Shown here piece after piece: positions 8,786-18,082 of a DNA stretch of 64,000 nucleotides. Both the position numbers and the translations under genes were made by a program. The notes under the pieces were generated by a model. That model made no database searches. It saw only the letters and a program-made list of their open reading frames with translations, and was not told the DNA's origin. Origin of the DNA: an uncultured Erwinia sp. (GTDB lineage: Bacteria > Pseudomonadota > Gammaproteobacteria > Enterobacterales > Enterobacteriaceae). The stretch covers positions 22,522-86,521 of the forward strand of contig CALYQW010000011.1 in the NCBI GenBank assembly GCA_945290265.1. Direction: 5' to 3'. The first letter of the stretch is position 1; each line of letters starts with the position of its first letter.

Positions 8786-8801
8786 CTGTAATTTTATACA
8801 G
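8786..8801. promoter_or_regulatory. LexA (SOS) box of uvrB
   Basis: CTGTAATTTTATACAG matches the CTG-N10-CAG SOS operator with an AT-rich centre. It lies about 80 bp before the uvrB start, where E. coli uvrB also carries a LexA site, so DNA-damage induction is expected. Confidence 0.85.
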
Positions 8802-8880
8802 GGTAATTTTCTGGCAAATTTGCCACAGCGGGGTAAAATCAGATCTTTTGTTTCATCGATTTTCAGCAGGTAGCCCATCC

Positions 8881-10905
8881 ATGAGCAAAGTCTTCAAGCT
8901 TAACTCTGAGTTCAAACCCTCCGGCGACCAGCCAGAGGCCATTCGTCGTCTGGAAGAGGGGCTGGAAGATGGTCTGGCGCATCAGACCCTGCTGGGGGTA
9001 ACCGGATCCGGTAAAACTTTTACCATTGCCAATGTGATTGCCGATCTGAACCGGCCAACCATGCTGATGGCACCGAACAAGACCCTGGCGGCCCAGCTGT
9101 ACGGTGAAATGAAGGCATTCTTCCCCGATAACGCGGTCGAGTATTTTGTCTCTTACTACGATTACTATCAGCCGGAAGCCTATGTGCCCAGTTCAGATAC
9201 CTTTATCGAAAAAGACGCCTCGGTTAATGAGCATATTGAGCAGATGCGTCTGTCAGCCACCAAAGCGATGCTGGAACGGCGCGATGTGATTGTGGTGGCT
9301 TCGGTCTCGGCGATCTATGGTCTGGGCGATCCCGACCTCTACCTGAAAATGATGCTGCATCTGACGCGCGGTATGGTGATCGATCAGCGCGCGATCCTGC
9401 ACCGTCTGTCTGAGCTGCAATATACCCGCAACGATCAGGCGTTTCAGCGCGGAACCTTCCGCGTGCGTGGTGAAGTGATCGATATCTTCCCGGCAGAATC
9501 AGACGATTATGCCCTGCGCGTTGAGCTGTTCGATGAAGAAGTCGAGCGACTGTCGATCTTCGATCCGCTGACCGGTCAGGTTGAGTCGGTGATCCCGCGT
9601 TACACCATCTACCCGAAAACCCACTATGTCACGCCACGCGAGCGCATTCTGCAGGCAATGGAAGAGATTAAAGTGGAGCTGGCGCAGCGCCGTGAAGTGC
9701 TGCTGGCGGGTAACAAGCTGCTGGAAGAGCAGCGTCTGACGCAGCGCACCCAGTTTGATCTGGAAATGATGAACGAACTCGGCTATTGCTCAGGGATCGA
9801 AAACTACTCGCGCTATCTCTCCGGGCGTGGGGAGGGGGAAGCGCCACCCACCTTATTTGACTATCTGCCGGCTGACGGTCTGCTGGTGATTGATGAATCG
9901 CACGTTACCATTCCGCAGATTGGCGGCATGTACCGCGGTGACCGGGCGCGTAAAGAGACGCTGGTGGAATACGGTTTTCGCCTGCCTTCAGCGCTGGATA
10001 ACCGGCCGATGAAGTTTGAAGAATTTGAGGCGCTGGCACCGCAAACCATTTATGTTTCCGCCACCCCGGGTAATTACGAGCTGGAAAAATCCGCTGGTGA
10101 CGTCATTGACCAGGTGGTACGGCCAACGGGCCTGCTGGATCCGCTGGTTGAAGTACGTCCGGTGGCGACTCAGGTCGATGATTTGCTGTCCGAGATCCGC
10201 CTGCGGGTGGCAATCAATGAACGGGTGCTGGTGACGGTGCTGACCAAACGAATGGCGGAAGATCTGACCGAGTACCTTGAAGAGCACGGTGAGCGGGTGC
10301 GCTATCTGCACTCGGATATTGATACCGTTGAGCGGGTGGAAATTATCCGCGATCTGCGTCTGGGCAAATTTGATGTGCTGGTGGGTATCAACCTGCTGCG
10401 AGAAGGGCTGGATATGCCGGAAGTATCGCTGGTGGCGATCCTTGATGCGGATAAAGAGGGCTTCCTGCGCTCCGAACGTTCGTTGATCCAAACCATTGGT
10501 CGTGCGGCACGTAACCTGAACGGTAAAGCGATCCTGTATGGTGATAAAATTACGCCATCAATGGAAAGGGCGATTGGTGAGACCCAACGCCGGCGCGAGA
10601 AGCAGCAGCAGTATAATCAGCAAAATAATATTGTGCCGCAGAGTTTGAATAAGAAGATCGCAGATATTCTGGAGCTGGGTCAGGGACTGCCGAAAAACAA
10701 AACCAAAGGCCGTGGCAATAAAGCACGCAGTCCGGTGGAAGAGGATGCCAGCTACGTGGATCTGTCGCCGCAGGCGCTGCAGAAGCGGATCCAGCAGCTG
10801 GAAGCGCAGATGCAGCAGCATGCGCAGAATCTGGAGTTTGAGCAGGCAGCGCAGGTGCGCGATCGGTTGCATGAGGCGCGGGAATTGTTTATAGCCTCCT
10901 CCTGA
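8881..10905 (+). CDS. uvrB: UvrB, excinuclease ABC subunit B
   Basis: A 674-residue damage-verification helicase of nucleotide excision repair, loaded on DNA by UvrA and then recruiting UvrC. Walker A is GVTGSGKT (39-46); the beta-hairpin region follows with [20 protein letters not shown]; helicase motifs include [13 protein letters not shown] and QTIGRAARN; the C-terminal UVR domain ([20 protein letters not shown]) contacts UvrC. The ATG at 8881 gives MSKVFKLNS, matching E. coli, rather than an upstream ATG at 8848. Expression is expected to be SOS-controlled through the LexA box upstream. Confidence 0.98.
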   Translation: MSKVFKLNSEFKPSGDQPEAIRRLEEGLEDGLAHQTLLGVTGSGKTFTIANVIADLNRPTMLMAPNKTLAAQLYGEMKAFFPDNAVEYFVSYYDYYQPEAYVPSSDTFIEKDASVNEHIEQMRLSATKAMLERRDVIVVASVSAIYGLGDPDLYLKMMLHLTRGMVIDQRAILHRLSELQYTRNDQAFQRGTFRVRGEVIDIFPAESDDYALRVELFDEEVERLSIFDPLTGQVESVIPRYTIYPKTHYVTPRERILQAMEEIKVELAQRREVLLAGNKLLEEQRLTQRTQFDLEMMNELGYCSGIENYSRYLSGRGEGEAPPTLFDYLPADGLLVIDESHVTIPQIGGMYRGDRARKETLVEYGFRLPSALDNRPMKFEEFEALAPQTIYVSATPGNYELEKSAGDVIDQVVRPTGLLDPLVEVRPVATQVDDLLSEIRLRVAINERVLVTVLTKRMAEDLTEYLEEHGERVRYLHSDIDTVERVEIIRDLRLGKFDVLVGINLLREGLDMPEVSLVAILDADKEGFLRSERSLIQTIGRAARNLNGKAILYGDKITPSMERAIGETQRRREKQQQYNQQNNIVPQSLNKKIADILELGQGLPKNKTKGRGNKARSPVEEDASYVDLSPQALQKRIQQLEAQMQQHAQNLEFEQAAQVRDRLHEARELFIASS

Positions 10906-10912
10906 GGAGAGG

Positions 10913-10932
10913 GCAGGCGAATGCCTGCTTTT
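10913..10932 (+). terminator. Likely rho-independent terminator after uvrB
   Basis: Hairpin GCAGGC-GAAT-GCCTGC followed by TTTTC, 8 nt after the uvrB stop. The same palindrome forms part of the dispersed repeat at 1.76-1.78 kb, so this could be a terminator that is also a piece of the repeat. Confidence 0.65.
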
Positions 10933-10944
10933 CTTTCTGCTGGC

Positions 10945-11015
10945 TTGTTCTGGAAACCGTCGTCACCTCGGCTCCATTCCTGATGCCGCCTGTAGGTCAC
11001 AGTCAAAACCAGGGC
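10945..11015 (+). repeat. Fragment of the dispersed repeat after uvrB
   Basis: CTGGAAACCGTCGTCACCTC, then a stretch ending in TTCCTGATGCCGCCTGTAGG and degenerate GGTCAC/GTCAAAACCAGG units, matches the distal end of the long copies at 1.4 and 15.3 kb. The central core is missing, consistent with an internal deletion or a shortened insertion. Confidence 0.7.
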
Positions 11016-11168
11016 AAAAAAGACGGGGTAAAAGAGCAGAGAATCAGAAATTAAAAGCAGGTATTAAAAAATTGCAGGGAAAATTGCTGCCTTTTTTTAA
11101 GATGCGTGTTTTTTGACATCAGTCCGCGTTGTATTTTTATAACTGCCGTCAATCATGGAGTTGTAACA

Positions 11169-11225
11169 ATGAGTAGTGATACGCGCAGGACGGCCGGTTT
11201 TAATCGCCCCGAGCTATCAGGCTGA
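11169..11225 (+). CDS. Candidate 18-residue leader/small ORF (tentative)
   Basis: ATG at 11169 preceded by GGAG (8 nt spacing) opens an 18-codon frame ([18 protein letters not shown]). A sigma-70-like promoter stands upstream: TTGACA (11113-11118), 18 bp, TTATAA (11137-11142). The frame overlaps the last codons of ybhK on the opposite strand. No family is recognised; it could be a true small protein, the start of an RNA antisense to ybhK, or chance. Confidence 0.3.
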   Translation: MSSDTRRTAGFNRPELSG

Positions 11226-12114
11226 CTGCCTTTTCCAGCGCCTTGCGCAACAACTGGCGCTCGTGACGGTAACGAATATCATCGGCCTCCAGCGGTTGTT
11301 GGATAATCAGACGGTCACTGGCGGCACCGGCCATCACCCCGGGGCCAAGTAACAGTGCGTCGATTACCCGTTTACCGATCGCCTGCTCCATCATCGTCAG
11401 CTTGTCCGCCGGGGTCAGCTCACCCGCCGGGCTGTGTTCTTTACCCAGATTATCAATAAACACCATCCCGGCAGGGGTTCTGCGCAGCGCCTGGGCAATC
11501 TCAGGCACCAGTAACACCGGCATCAGGCTGGTATAAAAACTGCCGGGGCCAATCAGCAGTAAATCAGCTTCGGCAATGGCGTCCAGCGCTTCACGCGTGG
11601 CAGGCACCTGCGGTGCAAGGCGCAATTCACGCGGCGGCGTGGACATCGAATCCACCTCGGTTTCGCCGTGGATCTGCTGACCATCAGCGGCCAGTGCCAC
11701 CAGATCCACCGGTTGTTCTGACATCGGGATCAGAAACGCATCTACTTTCAGTAGATTGCGGATCAGATTGATCGCTTCGTAAGGGCGCACGCTCAGATTA
11801 TCCAGTGCCTTTAACATCAGATTCCCCAGATTGTGACCGGCCAGCTCGCCGCTGCCGCTAAAGCGATACTCAAACATCGCTGACGCCACTCCAGGCTCGG
11901 TGATCAGCTGGTTCAGGCAGTTACGCATATCTCCCCAGGCAATACCGCCCTCAGCGCGCCGGATCCGGCCGCTGGAGCCGCCGTTATCCGTGGTGGTGAC
12001 AATGCCGGTCAGGCGGGAGCCCAGTGAGGACAGAGCCGACATCACACGGCCCAGGCCGTGACCGCCGCCGATGGCCACCACGCGATCCAGGTCAGCTAAA
12101 GTGCGATTACGCAT
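11200..12114 (-). CDS. ybhK: YbhK, YvcK/CofD-like gluconeogenesis-factor family protein
   Basis: A 304-residue protein of the YvcK family, related to 2-phospho-L-lactate transferase CofD. In Bacillus, members bind UDP-sugars and affect growth on gluconeogenic carbon and cell shape; the role in enterobacteria is less clear. Visible blocks are [32 protein letters not shown] and [17 protein letters not shown], all matching E. coli YbhK. The start at 12114 gives [13 protein letters not shown], identical in layout to E. coli; the ATG at 12126 adds only four residues. Position between uvrB and moaA is conserved. Confidence 0.95.
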   Translation of the reverse strand: MRNRTLADLDRVVAIGGGHGLGRVMSALSSLGSRLTGIVTTTDNGGSSGRIRRAEGGIAWGDMRNCLNQLITEPGVASAMFEYRFSGSGELAGHNLGNLMLKALDNLSVRPYEAINLIRNLLKVDAFLIPMSEQPVDLVALAADGQQIHGETEVDSMSTPPRELRLAPQVPATREALDAIAEADLLLIGPGSFYTSLMPVLLVPEIAQALRRTPAGMVFIDNLGKEHSPAGELTPADKLTMMEQAIGKRVIDALLLGPGVMAGAASDRLIIQQPLEADDIRYRHERQLLRKALEKAVSLIARGD

Positions 12115-12257
12115 ATGTTCTAACATCCGGGTTAACGATTTAATTTATTGCTTATCTTACGCTATCCGGCGAACGCAATGCGCAAGTGAGCGCAAATTAT
12201 GAGAATTAATAATCGAAGTCGCGCTGGTACAGAGCAGCCAACAGCGTTAAAATTTGC

Positions 12258-12402
12258 CACTAAGGTTTACCGGTTTGCGGTAAATCACACTTAGCCCTGA
12301 TACCTGCCTCCCGCAGTGGAAATGGTGTCCTGGCCGCAGCCCATGCGCTGCCAGGGTGCAGAAAGAAATGCCTGCATCTCCCGAACTGGAAAGGTGTGCC
12401 CG
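12258..12402 (+). ncRNA. Moco riboswitch in the moaA leader
   Basis: The untranslated leader carries the conserved stretches of the molybdenum cofactor RNA motif: CTCCCGCAGTGGAAATGG, GCCGCAGCCCATGCGCTGCC, then AAATGCCTGCATCTCCCGAA and CTGGAAAGG just ahead of the moaA start. In E. coli the same motif precedes moaA and reduces expression when cofactor is abundant. The ribosome site (GGAAAGG) lies inside the 3' arm, which suggests translational control. Boundaries are approximate because no folding was run. Confidence 0.8.
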
Positions 12403-13389
12403 GTGCCTCAACTCACTGATAATTTCGCGCGCAGATTTTATTATCTGCGTCTCTCTGTTACCGACGTCTGTAATTTTCGTTGTCGCTATTGCCTGCCTGA
12501 TGGTTATCAGCGGCCGGAGGCGAAACCTCAGAGCTTTTTGTCGCTGGATGAAATTCGTCGCGTAACCCGCGCTTTTGCTGCGGCAGGTACTGAAAAAGTG
12601 CGCCTGACCGGTGGCGAGCCGTCCATGCGCCGTGATCTTACCGAAATCATCGCCGCCGTGCGTGAAAACAACGCTATCCGCCAGCTGGCGATGACCACCA
12701 ATGGCTATCGCCTGCAGCGCGATGTGGCCCGCTGGCGCGAAGCCGGGCTGACGGCGATAAATGTCAGTATCGACAGCCTTGACCCGCGCCAGTTTCATGC
12801 TATTACTGGCCAGGATAAATTCGATGAGGTCATGCGCGGTATTGACGCGGCCTTTGAAGCCGGTTTCAGCAGGGTGAAAGTGAATACCGTGCTGATGCGT
12901 GAGCTGAATTATCGCCATCTGGACAGTTTCCTCGCCTGGATACGCCATCGCCCCATCCAGCTACGCTTTATTGAGCTGATGGAAACCGGTGAGGGCGGCG
13001 ATTTGTTTCGCCAGCAGCATATTTCCGGTCTGAAAGTGCTGGGCCAACTGCTGAGACAGGGCTGGCAGCCGCAGTCACGCGCGCGCAGCGATGGCCCGGC
13101 ACAGGTCTTTACTCACCCAGACTATCTGGGTGAGATTGGCCTGATCATGCCTTACGCCAAAGACTTTTGCGCCAGCTGTAACCGTCTCAGAGTGTCTGCT
13201 CAGGGTAATCTGCATCTTTGCCTGTTTGGTGATGGTGGCGTATCGCTGCGCGATTTGTTGCAGCACGACGCGCAGCAGCCCGAGCTGCTGGCACGCATTG
13301 CCGAAAGCCTTGGCAGTAAAAAGGAAACCCATTTTCTCCATCATGGGAATACGGGTATTACACAGAATCTGGCTTTTATCGGCGGCTGA
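12403..13389 (+). CDS. moaA: MoaA, GTP 3',8-cyclase (radical SAM)
   Basis: A 328-residue radical-SAM enzyme that, with MoaC, converts GTP toward cyclic pyranopterin monophosphate, the first stage of molybdopterin synthesis. The N-terminal cluster motif is CNFRCRYC and the C-terminal cluster cysteines are in [18 protein letters not shown]. It matches E. coli MoaA to the end, but that enzyme's terminal GG is kept as IGG here. The start is taken as GTG 12403, 8 nt after AAGG; GTG at 12394 is the alternative. First gene of moaABCDE, behind the Moco riboswitch. Confidence 0.95.
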   Translation: MPQLTDNFARRFYYLRLSVTDVCNFRCRYCLPDGYQRPEAKPQSFLSLDEIRRVTRAFAAAGTEKVRLTGGEPSMRRDLTEIIAAVRENNAIRQLAMTTNGYRLQRDVARWREAGLTAINVSIDSLDPRQFHAITGQDKFDEVMRGIDAAFEAGFSRVKVNTVLMRELNYRHLDSFLAWIRHRPIQLRFIELMETGEGGDLFRQQHISGLKVLGQLLRQGWQPQSRARSDGPAQVFTHPDYLGEIGLIMPYAKDFCASCNRLRVSAQGNLHLCLFGDGGVSLRDLLQHDAQQPELLARIAESLGSKKETHFLHHGNTGITQNLAFIGG

Positions 13390-13402
13390 TAAGGATCTTA
13401 CT

Positions 13403-13918
13403 ATGAGCAAAAGTGCAGCAAAATTTATCCCTCTCAACGTCACGGTAGTGACGGTGTCCGATCGTCGGACAGCAGAAAATGACACCTCCGGCGATTATCT
13501 GTGCGGCGAACTGCGTGCGGCCGGCCACCAGGTACTGGATCGGGTGATTGTAGCGGACAACCGTTACAGCATCCGGGCGCTGGTATCGCGCTGGATTGCC
13601 AGCAGCGATGTGCAGGTAGTATTGATTAACGGCGGCAGCGGATTTAATCGTGAAAACAGCACGCCGGAAGCACTATTACCGCTGTTTGACCGGGAAATCG
13701 CCGGTTTCGGTGAACTGTTTCGCATGGCCTCTTATGAAGATATCGGCACCGCCACGCTGCAGTCGCGCGCGGTGGCCGGCATGGCTAACCAGACGCTGAT
13801 TATGGCCATGCCCGGTTCTGCCAGCGCCTGTCAGCTGGCCTGGGAGCGCATTATTGCTGAACAGCTGGATGCGCGTACCCGCCCCTGTAATTTCGTCTCA
13901 CATTTAAAGAAACCCTGA
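13403..13918 (+). CDS. moaB: MoaB, molybdopterin-biosynthesis MogA/MoaB-fold protein
   Basis: A 171-residue protein of the MoaB/MogA fold that binds molybdopterin; its activity in E. coli is unclear because MogA carries out adenylylation there. Alignment with E. coli MoaB is good overall (DVQVVLIN..., [39 protein letters not shown]). The normally conserved GGTGLTEGD loop reads GGSGFNREN here, changing the substrate-binding motif. It lies 13 bp after moaA and 1 bp before moaC, inside the operon. Confidence 0.93.
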   Translation: MSKSAAKFIPLNVTVVTVSDRRTAENDTSGDYLCGELRAAGHQVLDRVIVADNRYSIRALVSRWIASSDVQVVLINGGSGFNRENSTPEALLPLFDREIAGFGELFRMASYEDIGTATLQSRAVAGMANQTLIMAMPGSASACQLAWERIIAEQLDARTRPCNFVSHLKKP

Positions 13919-13919
13919 T

Positions 13920-14405
13920 ATGTCCAGACTGACACACCTTAATCAGGCCGGTGAAGCGCATATGGTCGATGTTTCCGCGAAAGCAGAAACCCTGCGCGAA
14001 GCCCGGGCAGAGGCTTACGTGGTGATGAGCCCACAGAGTTTGCAAATGATCCTCGATGGCCAGCATCATAAAGGCGATGTGTTTGCTACCGCGCGTATCG
14101 CCGGTATTCAGGCCGCCAAACGTACCTGGGAGCTGATCCCTCTGTGTCATCCCCTGATGCTGAGCAAGGTAGAAGTGAAGCTAAGCGCTGAAACCGGGCA
14201 GCATCGGGTAAGAATTGAGTCTTACTGTCGTCTGACGGGCAAGACCGGCGTGGAGATGGAAGCGCTGACGGCGGCGACGGTGGCCGCGCTGACCATTTAT
14301 GATATGTGTAAGGCGGTACAGAAAGATATCACCCTCGAAGGATGCCGGTTATTAAGTAAAAGTGGCGGTAAGTCGGGTGATTTTCAGGCGGATGTGAATG
14401 ATTAA
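13920..14405 (+). CDS. moaC: MoaC, cyclic pyranopterin monophosphate synthase
   Basis: A 161-residue enzyme that rearranges the MoaA product into cPMP. Identical in length to E. coli MoaC. Active-site blocks include [34 protein letters not shown] and [20 protein letters not shown], with the conserved aspartate of the last block. The start codon follows the moaB stop by one base, and its end overlaps moaD by 8 nt, showing coupled translation in the moa operon. Confidence 0.97.
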   Translation: MSRLTHLNQAGEAHMVDVSAKAETLREARAEAYVVMSPQSLQMILDGQHHKGDVFATARIAGIQAAKRTWELIPLCHPLMLSKVEVKLSAETGQHRVRIESYCRLTGKTGVEMEALTAATVAALTIYDMCKAVQKDITLEGCRLLSKSGGKSGDFQADVND

Positions 14406-14643
14406 GGTATTATTTTTTGCCCAGGTACGTGAACTGGTGGGCACTGACAGCCTGATGCTGACGGCAGAGTACGCCGATGTGGCGGTACTGCGTGCAGCCC
14501 TGGCGGCGCGTGGCGAACGCTGGGCGCTGGCACTGGAGTCTGACCGGCTGCTGGCCGCCGTCAATCAAACCCTGGTGCCAATGCAGCACCCGCTGCAGGC
14601 GGGAGATGAAGTGGCCTTTTTCCCGCCGGTTACCGGAGGATAA
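14398..14643 (+). CDS. moaD: MoaD, molybdopterin synthase sulfur carrier
   Basis: An 81-residue ubiquitin-fold protein ending in VTGG. The terminal glycine is adenylylated by MoeB and then thiocarboxylated, and the protein donates sulfur to cPMP in complex with MoaE. Length and the C-terminal FFPPVTGG block match E. coli MoaD. It overlaps moaC by 8 nt and is 2 bp upstream of moaE. Confidence 0.96.
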   Translation: MIKVLFFAQVRELVGTDSLMLTAEYADVAVLRAALAARGERWALALESDRLLAAVNQTLVPMQHPLQAGDEVAFFPPVTGG

Positions 14644-14645
14644 TC

Positions 14646-15098
14646 ATGGAGCAGCGCATTCGTGTGGGGGAAGCCCCCTTTGATATGAACCAGGAATATC
14701 AGTGGCTTAACGCCAGCGACAGCGACGGTGCTATCGTCACCTTTACCGGCAAGGTGCGCAATCATAATGCCGGTGAGCAGGTGAGTGCGCTGACGCTGGA
14801 GCATTATCCGGGCATGACGGAAAAAGTGCTGCAGGAAATTATCGCTGAGGCTGCAGAGCGCTGGCCGATGCAGCGGGTAACGGTACTACACCGTATCGGC
14901 AGGCTGTTGCCCGGCGACGATATTGTGCTGGTAGGCGTCAGCGCCGCACACCGTCAGGCGGCCTTTGACGGTGCGGCGTTTATTATGGATTACCTGAAGA
15001 CGCGTGCGCCGTTCTGGAAGCGGGAAGCAGGCAATACGGGTGAGCACTGGGTGGTGGCGCGGGACAGTGATAACCAGGCAGCTGCCCGCTGGGAGTAG
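14646..15098 (+). CDS. moaE: MoaE, molybdopterin synthase catalytic subunit
   Basis: A 150-residue subunit that converts cPMP to molybdopterin using the MoaD thiocarboxylate. Conserved segments are DGAIVTFTGKVRNHNAGE, LEHYPGMTEK, the HRIGRL loop, and the C-terminal lysine block DYLKTRAPFWKRE, which lines the active site. Last gene of moaABCDE. The 400 bp after it hold no gene but a long copy of the dispersed repeat. Confidence 0.96.
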   Translation: MEQRIRVGEAPFDMNQEYQWLNASDSDGAIVTFTGKVRNHNAGEQVSALTLEHYPGMTEKVLQEIIAEAAERWPMQRVTVLHRIGRLLPGDDIVLVGVSAAHRQAAFDGAAFIMDYLKTRAPFWKREAGNTGEHWVVARDSDNQAAARWE

Positions 15099-15139
15099 GT
15101 GCCGTCAGGCGCAACGGCCCTTTGATCCCGTGCTTTTAA

Positions 15140-15455
15140 TAGCCAGGTCAACTGCCAGGTCAAAAGCGTTTCACCATCCCGCTGCGCGGACTGGCGAGCA
15201 GGGCGGCCAGTCGCCGCCGCCCTGCACCCGGGCTTGCGGCGTCACTTCGCCCGCTAACGCGGGTTCCCTCGGCCACGCCGTTTTCTGGCGGACCGGCGTG
15301 ATTCCCCGTCCTGGCTCAGCACGCCTTTCGCCGCCGTCCTGGCGGCTCCTCCTGGAAAACCGCGTAACCTCGGCTTCGTTCCTGATGCTGCCCAAAAGTC
15401 AACGGCCACGTCAAGGTCAACGGCAGAGGCAACGGCCAGGTCAGGGGGGCGTCTG
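15140..15455 (+). repeat. Long copy of dispersed repeat with 12-bp tandem units
   Basis: Begins with GCCAGGTCAACTGCCAGGTC units, continues with a roughly 220-bp GC-rich core (GCTGCGCGGACTGGCGAGCA through CTGGCTCAGCACGCCTTTCG), and ends in GGTCAACGGC-type tandem units up to about 15455. It is the inverted counterpart of 1381-1700. Frames crossing it (for example about 15004-15468) arise from the repeat and moaE read out of frame. It fills the gap between moaE and the DUF1615 gene. Confidence 0.8.
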
Positions 15456-15498
15456 TCTGATATACTGATGGCGTTTATTATCCAGCGAGTTAATCACT

Positions 15499-16590
15499 AT
15501 GTCTGTTGTTCGTTTTCGTCAGCCCGTTATCGCTTTGCTGATGCTGCTGGCGGGCTGTAGTCAACATACGCCACTGCAGCCGGCTCCACGCCCAACAGAA
15601 GTAAAACAGCAAATTACCCGACTGCTTCCTGCCGGGGTGCGTAATGCTCAGGGCTGGGCCAGCGATATTTATGTCGCGGTGCGCGGTCAAAACCTGTCAC
15701 CTTCACTGGAAAACCTGTGTGCGGTGATTGCGGTCACCGGGCAGGAATCCGGTTTTAATGCCGATGCGCCGGTCGCGGGCCTGCCGAAGATTGCCTGGGC
15801 GGAGATCGATCGCCGTGCCGCCAGACTGCACATCCCTGCTTTTCTGGTCAGAACCGCGCTGATGATTAAATCACCCGATGGACGCAGCTACAGCGAGCGC
15901 CTTGATCGGGTAAAAAGCGAGAAAGAGCTGAGCGCTGTATTTGATGATTTTATCGGCATGGTGCCGATGGGGCAGACCCTGTTCGGTAAACTGAACCCGG
16001 TACATACCGGTGGTCCGATGCAGGTTAGTATCGCCTTTGCCGAAGCCCATGCTAAAGGCTATCCGTACCAGATTGATCAGAGCATTCGCCGTGAGGTGTT
16101 CAGCCGACGCGGCGGGATCTGGTTTGGAACCCTGCATCTGCTGGGCTATCCGGCCAGTTATTCCGCGATGCTGTATCGCTTTGCCGACTTCAATGCCGGC
16201 TGGTATGCCAGTCGCAATGCGGCATTTCAGGCCGCGGTTACCCGCCTTAGCGGCATTAAACTGGCGCTGGATGGCGATCTGATTATTTACGGCTCTGATG
16301 ACGCCAGCAGTACTGAAAAAGCGCTGCGTACCCTGAGCCCGCAACTGGGCTTAAGTCAGCGTGCTATTCGCCAGGCGCTGGAGCAGGGGCAAAGCCCTGA
16401 TTTCAGCAAAACTGCGCTGTGGAAACAGGTCTTTGCCCTGGCCGACAGCGATGCCGGTAAACCAGTCCCGCGTGAGATGCTGCCTGGGATCAAACTGGAA
16501 AGCCCGAAAATTAGCCGTAACCTCACCACCGCCTGGTTTGCCCAGCGGGTCAACAGCCGTTATCAGAGCTGTCTGGCGCGCGGGCGTTAA
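15499..16590 (+). CDS. DUF1615-family lipoprotein
   Basis: A 363-residue protein with signal peptide and lipobox LLAGC (cysteine at residue 19), followed by a proline-rich linker and a domain I recognise as DUF1615, found in many gammaproteobacterial lipoproteins of unknown function. The stretch VTGQESGFNADAPV suggests a lysozyme-like or transglycosylase-like fold, with a glutamate in the position expected for catalysis, and GPMQVSIAFAEAHAK resembles the GPMQI motif of such enzymes. Peptidoglycan binding or cleavage is therefore possible but inferred. It stands alone between moaE and ybhL. Confidence 0.8.
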   Translation: MSVVRFRQPVIALLMLLAGCSQHTPLQPAPRPTEVKQQITRLLPAGVRNAQGWASDIYVAVRGQNLSPSLENLCAVIAVTGQESGFNADAPVAGLPKIAWAEIDRRAARLHIPAFLVRTALMIKSPDGRSYSERLDRVKSEKELSAVFDDFIGMVPMGQTLFGKLNPVHTGGPMQVSIAFAEAHAKGYPYQIDQSIRREVFSRRGGIWFGTLHLLGYPASYSAMLYRFADFNAGWYASRNAAFQAAVTRLSGIKLALDGDLIIYGSDDASSTEKALRTLSPQLGLSQRAIRQALEQGQSPDFSKTALWKQVFALADSDAGKPVPREMLPGIKLESPKISRNLTTAWFAQRVNSRYQSCLARGR

Positions 16591-16685
16591 GTGCGCCTGC
16601 GGCAGCAGGCTGGCATTAAAAGGGGAAGTTGTGCCAGACTGACAGGTGATATCGACAGTTTTCTTAACCAACAAGGGGTAAATAC

Positions 16686-17396
16686 ATGGACAGATATCCG
16701 CGTTCCGGTGACTCGATTGTGCAACGGACAGGCAGCGGCCTGTCAACCTATATGGCGCAGGTGTATGGCTGGATGACCTGTGGTCTGCTGCTGACCGCGT
16801 TTGTTGCCTGGTATGCCGCCAATACGCCAGCCATTATGCAGCTGATTTTTGCCAACCGCTTCAGCTTTATTGGCCTGATTATTGTGCAGCTGGCCGTGGT
16901 CTTTGTGCTGTCAGGGATGGTGCATAAACTGAGTGGGGCGCTGGCGACCGGGCTGTTTATGCTCTATTCCGCCTTAACCGGTCTGACGTTAGCCAGCATT
17001 TTTCTGGTTTATACCTATTCATCGATTGCCAGCACCTTCCTGGTGACCGGCGGCATGTTTGGTGCCATGAGCTTGTGGGGTTACAGCACCAAACGCGATC
17101 TCAGCGGCATGGGTAGCATGCTGTTTATGGCGCTGATCGGGATTGTGCTGGCCTCACTGGTGAATATCTGGCTGAAAAGCAGTGCGCTGATGTGGGCTGT
17201 AACCTATATCGGGGTGGTGGTGTTTGTCGGGCTAACCGCCTATGACACCCAGAAACTAAAAAATATCGGTGAAGGCATCAGCGCCGATGACAGCGAAAAT
17301 ATGCGCCGTTATTCCATTATGGGCGCGCTGACGCTCTATCTCGATTTTATCAACCTTTTCATGATGATGCTGCGTATTCTCGGCAATCGCCGCTAG
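16686..17396 (+). CDS. ybhL: YbhL, Bax inhibitor-1 (BI-1/YccA) family membrane protein
   Basis: A 236-residue inner-membrane protein with about seven transmembrane helices, close to E. coli YbhL from MDRYPRSG to the C-terminal LGNRR. The family mark TYIGVVVFVGLTAYDTQKLK is present, including the aspartate thought to act in pH-dependent calcium leak in homologues. Bacterial function is not established. It keeps its E. coli position downstream of moaABCDE. A ribosome site AAGGGG precedes the ATG. Confidence 0.95.
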   Translation: MDRYPRSGDSIVQRTGSGLSTYMAQVYGWMTCGLLLTAFVAWYAANTPAIMQLIFANRFSFIGLIIVQLAVVFVLSGMVHKLSGALATGLFMLYSALTGLTLASIFLVYTYSSIASTFLVTGGMFGAMSLWGYSTKRDLSGMGSMLFMALIGIVLASLVNIWLKSSALMWAVTYIGVVVFVGLTAYDTQKLKNIGEGISADDSENMRRYSIMGALTLYLDFINLFMMMLRILGNRR

Positions 17397-17417
17397 TCTT
17401 TGCTGCCACCAAAAGCA

Positions 17418-17446
17418 ATGGGGTGATTCTTAATTGTTCACCCCAT
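17418..17446 (+). terminator. Hairpin after ybhL, possible terminator
   Basis: ATGGGGTGA and TCACCCCAT form a nine-base stem with an 11-base loop 20 bp after the ybhL stop. The T-rich tract (AATTTT) starts five bases later, so termination is plausible but not textbook. The remaining 200 bp before ybhQ contain nothing else I can name. Confidence 0.45.
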
Positions 17447-17646
17447 CACGAATTTTAACGAAAATTTTTCTGCCTTTTATGACATAATGGCAAGTTGTTG
17501 TTGTCTGCCGGTGGCAGAATAGTGGCAAGGCATTGTGCCTGAACCACTTTCTGTCGGTGTGATAACCGGTACTTAAAGTTGTCCGCTGAGGCGATCCTGA
17601 TTAGCGTTACGTTCAGGTTTCGCATGGCGGGCTGCAGGAGAAATTA

Positions 17647-18042
17647 ATGAAATGGTCTAATCGTATTCAGATTATCACCGGACAAAATTGTCTTCATCTT
17701 GTCATGCATTTGCTGGTAATAGCCGCACTGGTATGGGGATGGAAACACCAGGCTCTGATGCAGGTCAGTACGATTTTACTGGCAACCTATGCAGTTATCT
17801 TTGTTGCTATGCTGGTCACCCAACGTATTTCCCGTCTGCGCCCCCTCGGCGATTTCCTTGAAGATATTACTACTACCTGGTATTTCGGTGCCGCGATGCT
17901 GGTACTGCTGCTGCTGTCCCGGGTGATCCCGAATCCGGTAATACTGACGGCCGTGGGCGTAGTGATGGTAGCTGGTCCGGCAGTGGTGTCGCTGCTGGCA
18001 AAAGATCCGGTCCGCAGACGCCAGACCGGTTCCCGCAGTTAA
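17647..18042 (+). CDS. ybhQ: YbhQ, inner-membrane protein
   Basis: A 131-residue integral membrane protein with about four hydrophobic helices, matching E. coli YbhQ in size and in the landmarks LEDITTTWYFGAAMLVLLLLSR (conserved TTTWYFGAA core) and GPAVVSLLAKD near the C-terminus. Function unknown. A GGAG ribosome site precedes the ATG. It lies between ybhL and rhlE, consistent with the E. coli neighbourhood. Confidence 0.88.
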   Translation: MKWSNRIQIITGQNCLHLVMHLLVIAALVWGWKHQALMQVSTILLATYAVIFVAMLVTQRISRLRPLGDFLEDITTTWYFGAAMLVLLLLSRVIPNPVILTAVGVVMVAGPAVVSLLAKDPVRRRQTGSRS

Positions 18043-18049
18043 GGATTTC

Positions 18050-18082
18050 CCGCCCGCCTGTCAACTGCAGGCGATGGCGGGC
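18050..18082 (+). other. GC-rich hairpin after ybhQ
   Basis: CCGCCCGCCTG, a short loop, then CAGGCGATGGCGGG can form a strong, imperfect stem eight bases after the ybhQ stop. No T-run follows, so it may be a REP-like or mRNA-stabilising hairpin rather than a terminator. The rest of the 246-bp gap to rhlE has no recognised element. Confidence 0.4.

Noticed and set aside
12247-12948. 233-codon minus-strand frame opposite moaA
   Set aside because: It covers the riboswitch and moaA in antisense; the plus-strand MoaA motifs are unmistakable.
15004-15468. 154-codon frame overlapping moaE
   Set aside because: It reads moaE out of frame and then the repeat; no ribosome site or domain.
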